This document shows positions 1 to 7,733 of a DNA stretch of 64,000 nucleotides, piece by piece. The DNA comes from Peptostreptococcus porci (GTDB taxonomy: Bacteria > Bacillota > Clostridia > Peptostreptococcales > Peptostreptococcaceae): contig NZ_VUNE01000004.1 in NCBI RefSeq assembly GCF_009695815.1, forward strand, positions 1 to 64,000, written 5' to 3'. The notes under the pieces are model-generated. The model saw only the letters and a program-made list of their open reading frames with translations, was not told where the DNA came from and did no database searches. Within the stretch, counting starts at the first letter, position 1. The number at the start of each line of letters is the position of its first letter. Made by a program: the position numbers and the translations under genes.

Positions 1-150
1 CTTGGTTTGTTTGTGGTTTAAATTTCTAACAAAACTTACATAGTCTTATTATTATTTAAACGATTAATCAATTTGCTCTTTTGAGCTTATTGAATTAACC
101 TGCTGTTCAATTTTCAAAGTTCATTTTTGTCTTATAAAATTACGACTAGA
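1..150 (-). other. Probable rRNA operon leader (reads out of the left edge)
   Basis: On the minus strand this stretch follows two tandem consensus promoters and contains the motif ACTTTGAAAATTGAACAG (about 107-124), which resembles the conserved leader and spacer sequence next to rRNA genes in Firmicutes. No rRNA gene lies inside the window. That an rrn operon begins just left of base 1 is an inference. Confidence 0.5.
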
Positions 151-152
151 AA

Positions 153-181
153 ATTATATCATTTTTTTTATTCTCTGTCAA
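153..181 (-). promoter_or_regulatory. Promoter P2, consensus sigma-A type
   Basis: The minus strand reads TTGACA (176-181), a 17-base spacer, then TATAAT (153-158), a perfect consensus. It points leftwards into the supposed rRNA leader and has a second promoter about 110 bases upstream. Tandem strong promoters are typical of rRNA operons. Confidence 0.75.
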
Positions 182-261
182 TACTTTTATTTTTTCTTTA
201 CTTTTCCATTTTCTAACTAATTTTAGTAAAAGAAATATAGTTTTTCTTAAAGACAAGTAAT

Positions 262-290
262 ATAATATCATCATACACTCCGACTGTCAA
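262..290 (-). promoter_or_regulatory. Promoter P1, tandem with P2
   Basis: The minus strand reads TTGACA (285-290), a 17-base spacer, then TATTAT (262-267). It has the same direction as the promoter at 153-181. No reading frame follows on this strand inside the window. Confidence 0.65.
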
Positions 291-584
291 TAACTTTTTA
301 CATTTTTTTTATTACTTTTTTTCTTATCAAAATATTATTCTTTTTTATCATTTTTTTGTTCGTTATTTTCAAGATTACTTCGTTTTTTCCCCTTATTTTT
401 ATAATAAGGTTCGTATTTTAATATTCTTTATGATAATTTTCAATCTAATTTCACTATACAAAACTTCATCGTTGTTATAAAATAAATACTATAAATAATG
501 TAATATATATGATATGTACATATATTCTCGTATGATAAATATATCTTTTTATATATTAATAGATATATTAATATATATATTAAT

Positions 585-860
585 ATATAATTATGTATTA
601 TCGTATGTCAATGATATGTTTCTACATAATTATGTATTATCGTATGTTAATGATATGTTTCTACATAATTATGTATTATCGTATGTTAATGATATGTTTC
701 TACATATTATGTATTATCGTATGTTAATGATATGTTTCTACATATTATGTATTATCGTGTGTTAATGATATGTTTCTACATATTATGTATTATCGTATAT
801 CAATGATATATCTCTACATAATTATATATTATCATATAGCAACGATATCTTTTTACATAT
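585..860. repeat. Tandem repeat, seven copies of 38-39 bp
   Basis: The core TATGTATTATCGTATGT or a close variant begins at 592, 631, 670, 708, 746, 784 and 823, so the period is 39, 39, 38, 38, 38 and 39 bases. The first copies are nearly identical and the last two are diverged. There are no unique spacers, so it is not a CRISPR. The 39-base units keep one plus frame open as a repeating 13-residue peptide, which is most likely an artefact. The rest of 291-935 is very AT-rich and shows no gene. The array ends about 75 bases before the start of the aminotransferase gene. Confidence 0.9.
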
Positions 861-935
861 CATATATTAAAAGCGTGCTTGTTTATATATCATAAACACA
901 ATAAACATAGGCAAAACATTGTTAGGAGGAGAAAT

Positions 936-2117
936 ATGTTATCATCAAGATTAAAAAACGTGACTCCATCGGTCACTGTTGCAATAAGCTCGAAAGTCAA
1001 AGAATTAAAAGCAAACGGTGTTGAAGTTATAAATTTGAGCATCGGTGAACCTGATTTCACTATACCAGATAAAGCAAAGGCATATGGAAAGAAGTCACTA
1101 GATGAAAATAAAACAAAATACGACCTTGTTCCTGGATTAATTGAACTAAGAAAAGAAATATGTAAGAAATTAGACAGAGAAAATAATATCTCATATACTC
1201 CAGATCAAATCGTTCTTTCAAGTGGTGCTAAAAACTCAATCACAAATGCTATTTTAGTACTGACAGATCCAGGCGACGAAGTTTTGTTGCCATTACCTTA
1301 CTGGGTTAGTTATTCTGAGATTATTAAAATTACCAATGCTGTTCCTGTAGAAGTTCCTACTTGCAAGGATAATAATTTCAAAGTAACAGTCGAGGATATA
1401 AAAAAATATGTAACTGAGAAAACAAAAGCCATTGTAATTACAAACCCTTCCAATCCAACTGGTTGTGTATATACAAAAGACGAATTATACGAAATCGCAA
1501 GCTTCTGTTTACAGAAAGGTATATATATTTTGGCAGACGAAATTTACGAGAAAATTAGGTTTAACGATTCTTTCGTTTCTATCGCTTCATTAAACGAAGA
1601 AATTAAAAATATCACTATAACTATTAATGGCTTTGCAAAGTGTGCTGCTATGACTGGTACTAGACTTGGTTATACCGCTTCTAATACAGAGATAGCAAAA
1701 GGTATGTCTACAATCCAAAGTCACATAGTGTCGCATCCATCACTTACAGCTCAATACATTGGTCTTGGCGCACTATTAGAGTGTGAGGAAGATATGCAGC
1801 ATATGGTTGAAACATACAAGAAAAGATGCACCTTAATAACTGATAGATTGGACAAAATAAACAGCATTAGTTATGTTGAGCCATCTGGAGCATTTTATAT
1901 ATTTATTGATCTTTCCAATATAAAGAAGAATTTTGACTACAAAGAAAGTTTTTCTGTTGAATTTTGCGAGAAATTCCTAGAAGCAGAAAAAGTTGCAGTC
2001 GTTCCTGGAAAGGCATTTGGTATCGATGAATACATACGAATATCTTATGCTTGTAATGAATCAGAGTTTATGGAAGGAATAAATAGACTAGAAAAATATA
2101 TTAAGAATTTCATATAA
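936..2117 (+). CDS. Class I/II aminotransferase (aspartate aminotransferase-like)
   Basis: A 393-residue fold-type I PLP enzyme that probably moves the amino group between aspartate or a similar amino acid and 2-oxoglutarate in the cytosol. It has the N-terminal INLSIGEPDF motif, the NPSNPTG motif and the PLP lysine in NGFAKCAAMTGTRLGY (Lys about 235). The Arg that binds the substrate carboxylate is in RISYACN near the C terminus. An upstream in-frame ATG at 879 exists, but AGGAGG followed by GAAAT sits directly before 936, which I take as the start. The exact substrate cannot be read from the sequence. The gene stands alone downstream of a tandem repeat array. Confidence 0.85.
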   Translation: MLSSRLKNVTPSVTVAISSKVKELKANGVEVINLSIGEPDFTIPDKAKAYGKKSLDENKTKYDLVPGLIELRKEICKKLDRENNISYTPDQIVLSSGAKNSITNAILVLTDPGDEVLLPLPYWVSYSEIIKITNAVPVEVPTCKDNNFKVTVEDIKKYVTEKTKAIVITNPSNPTGCVYTKDELYEIASFCLQKGIYILADEIYEKIRFNDSFVSIASLNEEIKNITITINGFAKCAAMTGTRLGYTASNTEIAKGMSTIQSHIVSHPSLTAQYIGLGALLECEEDMQHMVETYKKRCTLITDRLDKINSISYVEPSGAFYIFIDLSNIKKNFDYKESFSVEFCEKFLEAEKVAVVPGKAFGIDEYIRISYACNESEFMEGINRLEKYIKNFI

Positions 2118-2137
2118 CACTTATATAACACTTACAT

Positions 2138-2214
2138 ATAGCCCAAAACTATACTTTAATTTATTTATACTTATTGTAAATAGATTAATAAGTAGCTTTT
2201 TAGGGCTATTTTTT
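2138..2214 (+). terminator. Possible terminator after the aminotransferase gene
   Basis: ATAGCCC (2138-2144) pairs with GGGCTAT (2203-2209), followed by six T. The long loop contains a second hairpin, ACTTATT/AATAAGT (2169-2193). The shape is branched, so efficiency is uncertain. Confidence 0.4.
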
Positions 2215-2309
2215 GTAGAAAATCTTTTATTCCGACAAATTTATTTCATTTTTTTAAGAAAAATAGAAACCACCATACGAATATTATCGTAGAAGGGAGG
2301 CTGATGAAA

Positions 2310-2912
2310 ATGCAAAACATTGATGATAAGGACATATATAAAAGACTTTTAAATGGCGACGAAAGTGCTTTGGTGGAAGTAATTGATTGTTATGGATCAT
2401 TAGTCAAAAAGATCATAACATATAAACTAAATGCACACAAAGACCTGCAGGATGAATGTTTAAATGATGTGTTCTTAGCAATTTGGACAAATATTTCATC
2501 TTATGACTATAAAAAAAGTAGCCTTAAAAATTGGATTATCGGTATTACACGTTACAAAACAGTAGACTATCTCAGAAAGATTTATACTATCAATAAAAAT
2601 CATTGTTTAAGTAAATCAACATGGTCAAACGAAAATTTATCATATACTGATGAAAATTTAGAAAAAATACATAGTTCAATAGAAAAGGAACTTGAACAAA
2701 TTTTATCTCCATTATCTGAAATGGAAAAAGAAATTTTCATATCTAGGTATTTGGAAGGAGCTTCAATTGATGAAATATCTGTAAAATCATCTTTGACTAG
2801 TAAAGAGATTTATAACAAACTATTTTACTCAAAAAAGAAAATAAAACGCAAGTTAAAAAATGTAGTAAATTTTAGAAGAATAACAGGAGATGAATCAAAT
2901 GAAAGACAATAA
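2310..2912 (+). CDS. RNA polymerase sigma factor, sigma-70 family (ECF-like)
   Basis: About 200 residues with two separated helical regions. The sigma region 2 part is near residues 10-90 (KNWIIGITRYKTVDYLRK is the -10 recognition helix area). The region 4 helix-turn-helix is near residues 130-190 (LSEMEKEIFISRYLEGAS). It should direct RNA polymerase to a small regulon. ATG at 2304 is only 3 bases after GGGAGG while ATG at 2310 is 9 bases after it, so I prefer 2310. It overlaps the next gene, a membrane protein with an anti-sigma layout, by a few codons. The pair probably forms a stress-sensing sigma/anti-sigma unit. Confidence 0.85.
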   Translation: MQNIDDKDIYKRLLNGDESALVEVIDCYGSLVKKIITYKLNAHKDLQDECLNDVFLAIWTNISSYDYKKSSLKNWIIGITRYKTVDYLRKIYTINKNHCLSKSTWSNENLSYTDENLEKIHSSIEKELEQILSPLSEMEKEIFISRYLEGASIDEISVKSSLTSKEIYNKLFYSKKKIKRKLKNVVNFRRITGDESNERQ

Positions 2913-4329
2913 AAACATATACAAACTTATCAATGAAACTAACCATCTTAACAATATTTTAGACGAAATTGAATCATACAATAAAACAAGAAAAGATAGT
3001 GATTCAAAAAATTTCTTAGAAAATGATGATTCAAAATTTGCCCTAACTGCTGAACAAAGAAATAGAATACTCCAAGATTTTAGGAGCAAAAACAAATATT
3101 TTCAAAATAGGAACGAAAACAAAACTACTAAAAAAAACATTGCAATAATTGGCACTCTGGTGGCATCATTAATTGCGGCTTTTTACATTCATGGTAATAA
3201 TAGTGTATATGCTTTTATTCAAAATACCATAGACAATATACAATTATCACTGAGCCAAGTATTTCAAACATCTAGTTCTTCAGACGAATATTCAATAAAA
3301 TACATGGGAAATTCTGAAAAAATAGAAAAGTATAGGATTAAAGTGGATAAAATTTTGGTGGATTCTCATAAGGTATATGTCAACACACTAATAGCTATTC
3401 CCTATGATAAAAATACAGTCATACATTATGTATCTTTAAATGGTATAGATTTTCTGATTAATGGCAAACATCTTGGAAATGACAGTGGTATGAGCGAGAA
3501 TAATAAATTCATTTGCAATACCGACGACGGATACCAAATATTTTCACACAATATAATTATAGATTTATCTGAAAGATATAACGAAAAAATAGATAATATC
3601 ACATTTAACACCAACGGAATCCATGTGGAAAGTTACAGTAAAAATGTACTCACAAATGCTATGAAAAAATATATTGAAAATAATGATATAAAAGCCTTAA
3701 ATAAGACTACAGATTCCGACAAAATTATCATTAAAAAAGATAAATTTATAAGTTTTAAAATAGAAAATAAAAATATAGAGTTAAGTACTGATACAAAGGA
3801 AATCAGAAAAGGTATTGTCTTTACCAGCTCAGATAATAAGTTCATTTTTAAGAATATATCCTATAATAAGCTTGGAGCCCAAGCTGTACTTTATCAATAT
3901 TCTAATAACAAAAAATCCTCTTCACATCCTTTTGTTATCGCTTCCGATGATAAAGGTAACAAAATTGAGTTAAAATATTATGTCGGCAACGGAACTGATA
4001 ATAATGCCATTAAATATGTTATGTCAGCAGATAACAATAACACTGATGTGATGCTATCCACTTTTATGATGAGTGAAAAAATAACTTTTCACCTATTTGA
4101 AGAAAAAGAATCACGTAAATTTGAAGACTATGATTCAATAGATAGTAAAGAATTTTATAAAAAAACACTGAAAACTATTATTGATGAAAATATCTTTGTA
4201 GATTCTCTTGGTCCGGAAATTTATAAAACATCAAATACTAAACTGGATAAAAGAGCAAGAAATTCAAGAAAAATAGGTGAAATTATTATTGACACATCAA
4301 CAGGAGATTATAAAATAAAATATTTTTAA
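2899..4329 (+). CDS. DUF4179-like membrane protein, probable anti-sigma factor
   Basis: 476 residues: a charged cytoplasmic N-terminal part (about 1-75), one membrane helix (about 79-98, AIIGTLVASLIAAFYIHG), then a large extracellular domain with beta-rich spacing and many Asn and Lys. This is the layout of DUF4179 proteins, which sit beside ECF sigma factors and are thought to hold them at the membrane. AGGAG touches ATG 2890 directly but lies 9 bases before ATG 2899, so I choose 2899. The coding overlap with the sigma gene suggests translational coupling. The signal sensed is unknown. Confidence 0.75.
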   Translation: MKDNKNIYKLINETNHLNNILDEIESYNKTRKDSDSKNFLENDDSKFALTAEQRNRILQDFRSKNKYFQNRNENKTTKKNIAIIGTLVASLIAAFYIHGNNSVYAFIQNTIDNIQLSLSQVFQTSSSSDEYSIKYMGNSEKIEKYRIKVDKILVDSHKVYVNTLIAIPYDKNTVIHYVSLNGIDFLINGKHLGNDSGMSENNKFICNTDDGYQIFSHNIIIDLSERYNEKIDNITFNTNGIHVESYSKNVLTNAMKKYIENNDIKALNKTTDSDKIIIKKDKFISFKIENKNIELSTDTKEIRKGIVFTSSDNKFIFKNISYNKLGAQAVLYQYSNNKKSSSHPFVIASDDKGNKIELKYYVGNGTDNNAIKYVMSADNNNTDVMLSTFMMSEKITFHLFEEKESRKFEDYDSIDSKEFYKKTLKTIIDENIFVDSLGPEIYKTSNTKLDKRARNSRKIGEIIIDTSTGDYKIKYF

Positions 4330-4393
4330 TAATTCTATTAACTCATCGCTTTTTATGTTGCAATAATATAAATAGATTACTATTCGATAATTT

Positions 4394-4442
4394 AAAAGAC
4401 CCTCAATTGTTAGAATTAAATCCTAACCTTTGGGGGTCTTTC
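4394..4442. terminator. Bidirectional terminator
   Basis: AAAAGACCC (4394-4402) pairs with GGGTCTTT (4434-4441) around an inner stem. Runs of T or A flank both sides, so it can end the sigma operon on plus and the amidohydrolase gene on minus. Confidence 0.85.
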
Positions 4443-4487
4443 TAGTCAAAAATCAAGCTCGCTATCTTCTACAACAAAAGCGCCTAT

Positions 4488-5654
4488 CTATTTAGACAAA
4501 AAATCTATTGCAAATTGAGCGTATAGGTTCATTCCAATCTGAAGGGAATCTTCATCGATATCAAATCTATCATTATGATGTGCCGCATTAATACACTTTT
4601 CATCATTTCTAATCCCAACAAAGGCAAATACGCTTGGTACTCTCTGGGAAATATACGCAAAATCTTCCCCACCGGTAGTTTTTTCATACTTAACAATAGA
4701 GCTTTCTCCATACAATTTTATAGCAGAATCTCTTAATATGTCAGACATTTTTCCATCATTTACCAATGGTGGTGTTGCTCTATCCATTTCAAGAACGCCT
4801 TTTGCACCATAAGCATCACAAGTACCTTTTATTACCCTTTCTAATTTCTCTGGTATACCTTTCCATACTTCATCACTAAAGGATCTAGATGTACCCTCCA
4901 AAACAGCCTCGCCTGCTATTACATTAAATCTAGTCCCAGCTTCCATTTTTCCTATTGTAACCACCAATGAATCTAGAGGATTAGTATTCCTACTAACTAA
5001 GTGTTGAAGATTCATAACAACTGATGATGCAACAACAACTGCATCTATTGTGTCACTAGGCATAGACCCATGACCTGACTTTCCTTCTATAGTTATTTTA
5101 AAAAAGTCAGCCGCCGCCATCCTCGGACCTGATTCTAGAGAAATTTTACCACTCTCAACACCTTGCCAAAGATGAATACCAAAAGCACCTTCCACTCCAT
5201 CTAATAATGGGTAGTTATCCAATACGTCCTTTGCACCCTTTGCAACTTCTTCGGCATGCTGGAAAAATAGGACTACCTCTCCATCAAAATAATCCTTTAC
5301 CTCATTTAATATATGTGCAGCACCTAGCAACATTGCAGTATGTCCATCATGACCGCAAGCATGCATTAAGCCTTCCTTTTGAGATTTGTAGACAACATCA
5401 TTTTTTTCAACAACTTCAAGTGCGTCCATATCAGCTCTCAAAAGAATCTTCTTTCCGTCATTTTTACCCTTTATTCTAGCAACCACTGCTACATCACAAA
5501 CAACCTCATACTCAATCCCAAGCTTATCTAGTTCACTCTGCACAACCTTTGAAGTATTAAATTCACAAAAACTAGGCTCCGGATTCATATGAAAATATCT
5601 TCTTTTTTCTACTACATAATCTCTATATTTATCAGAAATACTCTTTATATCCAT
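4488..5654 (-). CDS. M20 family amidohydrolase (amino-acylase / hippurate hydrolase type)
   Basis: A 388-residue metal-dependent hydrolase that removes an acyl or aminoacyl group from an N-acylated amino acid or dipeptide. It shows the metal site HACGHDGHTA (about residues 101-110, with the Cys-Gly-His-Asp typical of the amidohydrolase branch), EEVAKGAKDV, the dimerisation domain with GHGSMP, and TGGEDFAY near the C terminus. TTGGAG lies about 9 bases before the ATG. It is the second gene after a transporter gene, so it may hydrolyse a substrate taken up by that transporter. The exact substrate is not visible. Confidence 0.85.
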   Translation of the reverse strand: MDIKSISDKYRDYVVEKRRYFHMNPEPSFCEFNTSKVVQSELDKLGIEYEVVCDVAVVARIKGKNDGKKILLRADMDALEVVEKNDVVYKSQKEGLMHACGHDGHTAMLLGAAHILNEVKDYFDGEVVLFFQHAEEVAKGAKDVLDNYPLLDGVEGAFGIHLWQGVESGKISLESGPRMAAADFFKITIEGKSGHGSMPSDTIDAVVVASSVVMNLQHLVSRNTNPLDSLVVTIGKMEAGTRFNVIAGEAVLEGTSRSFSDEVWKGIPEKLERVIKGTCDAYGAKGVLEMDRATPPLVNDGKMSDILRDSAIKLYGESSIVKYEKTTGGEDFAYISQRVPSVFAFVGIRNDEKCINAAHHNDRFDIDEDSLQIGMNLYAQFAIDFLSK

Positions 5655-5723
5655 AATATCAACTCCAATCCATAATCATAAAATCACACAATCAATATGC
5701 TACATTACAAAAATTGGTTAATT

Positions 5724-6926
5724 CTATCCCAACATTCCGGCGAAAATCCCGCCTATTATTACTGAAGCAATTGTAACTGAAGTGAATCCACCTATCAACA
5801 TCTTTGGCATCATAATATCTGTCAAATATTTAATTTCATCTTCATCATCCGTCAAAGATTTAATAGCCTCAGTTGTTAGAATAAAGTTTGGAGGAAATCC
5901 GTATAAAGCATTTAAAGCTATTGGCAACGACATATACTTTGATTCCTTCAATAGTTTTCCTGCAATAAAGGCAAAAATAACCAACCCAACTACACCTATT
6001 ACTATTATTCCAATAAGTGGTGCTGCAACAGATGCCAACATTTGCGGAGTAGCCTTACTCAAGCCTTCAAAAATAAATGCCATCAAACAGGTCATTGTCC
6101 ATCCAAAAGCATTTGCTTTATTCAAAGGCTTTCTATCCACCAAACCTATTTCCGCTGCTATAACGCCAAACACCAAGCAAGTTACAAGTGGCGATAATGC
6201 TTTTGGATTATTAAATACATTAGTATTGATAAACTTCGTAAATATATCTGCCAACCATGCAACAAAAGACAACTTTAACAACACCATATATGTCGTATCA
6301 TATTTTTCTGGTAGCTGTGGGATCAACGTTTTTTTGATAGTTTGGTCATCACTAACCGAGCTTATTTGTTCACGCTCTCCTTTTCTATAACCCTCAAGAA
6401 GTCTGTTTCCTTCCTTTTTTAGTAAAACTGCAGTTAAAGGATAACCCACAAACCCCTGTACTACATAAACAAGAATTGCAACAACAGCCAAATTTGTGTT
6501 ACCCACAGATTCAGCGGCTTCCTTCATAAGTATCGCTGCGACAATACCACCCGTCAAAGGAGGCGCTCCAACTATTGCCGTATCTCTACCCAACACCATT
6601 ACACCAACAGTCATCAAAATAGCAAGTATACCAACTATACCTGCAAGTGATATGAGTACTGTTTTCCATTGTGCAATAAGCTCCTTGATATTCATCAATG
6701 TTCCCATATGCACTATCAACAAATACATAACTAATCCGGCAACAGGTTGCCCAAGCGTGGCTATTGTAATCATGTCCTTAGGAAACACAAACCAAAATCC
6801 AACTAAAAAAATAATCGCAGTTGCAAATACCGATGGGACAAAGGCCTTTGTTTTTGCAGACACAACATCTCCTATAGCCATGGAGAAAAGAACACATACA
6901 AATGCTAATATTGCTGTCATCGTCAT
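5724..6926 (-). CDS. Multi-pass membrane transporter, GltS-like
   Basis: A 400-residue hydrophobic protein with roughly ten membrane segments and a charged central loop (about 175-205). Two halves look like an inverted repeat, each with a glycine-rich re-entrant region (APPLTGGIVAAI in the first half and NALYGFPPNFIL in the second). This resembles sodium-dependent carboxylate or glutamate carriers of the GltS/ESS type, but I cannot assign the family firmly. AGAGGAGG precedes the ATG. It shares an operon with the M20 amidohydrolase 69 bases downstream, so the substrate may be an N-acyl amino acid, a small peptide or glutamate. Confidence 0.55.
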   Translation of the reverse strand: MTMTAILAFVCVLFSMAIGDVVSAKTKAFVPSVFATAIIFLVGFWFVFPKDMITIATLGQPVAGLVMYLLIVHMGTLMNIKELIAQWKTVLISLAGIVGILAILMTVGVMVLGRDTAIVGAPPLTGGIVAAILMKEAAESVGNTNLAVVAILVYVVQGFVGYPLTAVLLKKEGNRLLEGYRKGEREQISSVSDDQTIKKTLIPQLPEKYDTTYMVLLKLSFVAWLADIFTKFINTNVFNNPKALSPLVTCLVFGVIAAEIGLVDRKPLNKANAFGWTMTCLMAFIFEGLSKATPQMLASVAAPLIGIIVIGVVGLVIFAFIAGKLLKESKYMSLPIALNALYGFPPNFILTTEAIKSLTDDEDEIKYLTDIMMPKMLIGGFTSVTIASVIIGGIFAGMLG

Positions 6927-6960
6927 AAAAATACCTCCTCTTATTTATATATTACATAAT

Positions 6961-6989
6961 ATATTAACGCTAATATAAATAATTTTCAA
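6961..6989 (-). promoter_or_regulatory. Promoter of the transporter-amidohydrolase operon
   Basis: The minus strand reads TTGAAA (6984-6989), a 17-base spacer, then TAATAT (6961-6966), about 35 bases before the transporter start. Confidence 0.5.
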
Positions 6990-7010
6990 GAATTTTCAGG
7001 ACTAATGTTT

Positions 7011-7691
7011 TTATTTTTTTCTTTCATCTTTTATTATTTTTCCATCACTTATCGTAATAACTCTATCCGCTTGTTTTGCAATATTTTCATCATGAGTAAT
7101 CATAACTAATGTTTGATTTAATTCGCTTACTGTATTTCTTAAAAGCCTCATTACCTCTTCTGTAGTCTTGCTATCCAGATTTCCAGTTGGTTCATCAGCA
7201 AATATTACAGCTGGTTTGTTTGATAATGCCCTTGCTATAGCAACTCTTTGCTGCTGTCCCCCAGATAATTCATTTGGAAATTTTTTGAGCTGATTTTCTA
7301 AACCAACCTTTTTGATTATATCCATGATATATTTTTTATCTTCCTTTTTACCATCTAGTTGTATTGGCAATATTATATTATCGTAGACATTAAGAACCGG
7401 AATAAGATTAAAGCTCTGGAATATAAAGCCAAATTCTTGCCTTCTTATTTTTGATAATTCATCATCATTTAGGCGATATATATTCTTGCCACCCAACATA
7501 ACCTCTCCATCTGTTGGTTTATCTAATCCGGCTAAGCAATGTAGTAAAGTACTTTTCCCAGATCCACTTGTCCCCACGACCGCCATAAATTTACCTGGCT
7601 CAATTTCTAAACTAACATCATTTAGTGCTTTTACAAGATTACTATCTTTCCCATAATATTTTTTTAAGTTTTTTGCAAATAAACTCTTCAA
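7011..7691 (-). CDS. ABC transporter ATP-binding protein (MacB/LolD type)
   Basis: A 226-residue nucleotide-binding domain. Walker A is GTSGSGKST (about 40-48), the Q-loop FIFQSFNLIPV, the signature LSGGQQQR, Walker B AVIFADEPTGNLDS and the H-loop ITHD. It powers the FtsX-like permease encoded 42 bases upstream. The start is TTG, with GGGAGG 7 bases before it. The NLDS motif and the FtsX partner place it with the MacB/BceA/LolD branch, which works in efflux, antimicrobial peptide resistance or mechanotransmission rather than import. It is closely related in sequence to the ATPase at 60231-60947, so the two operons are paralogous. Confidence 0.9.
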   Translation of the reverse strand: MKSLFAKNLKKYYGKDSNLVKALNDVSLEIEPGKFMAVVGTSGSGKSTLLHCLAGLDKPTDGEVMLGGKNIYRLNDDELSKIRRQEFGFIFQSFNLIPVLNVYDNIILPIQLDGKKEDKKYIMDIIKKVGLENQLKKFPNELSGGQQQRVAIARALSNKPAVIFADEPTGNLDSKTTEEVMRLLRNTVSELNQTLVMITHDENIAKQADRVITISDGKIIKDERKK

Positions 7692-7733
7692 ATCAATCCC
7701 TCCCTTTATTTTTTATATTTTTATATATTAAAA

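Noticed and set aside
514-765. An 83-codon plus-strand frame with a repeated 13-residue unit
   Set aside because: It is produced by the 39-base tandem repeat, has no ribosome site, and its composition follows the DNA repeat.
585-860. Possible CRISPR array
   Set aside because: Units are directly abutting and there are no unique spacers or cas genes nearby.
2268-2291. GAAAC-N17-CGTA, similar to an ECF sigma promoter, before the sigma factor gene
   Set aside because: The predicted transcript start would fall inside the ribosome site at 2295-2300, leaving no usable leader; spacing is also one base off the usual 16.
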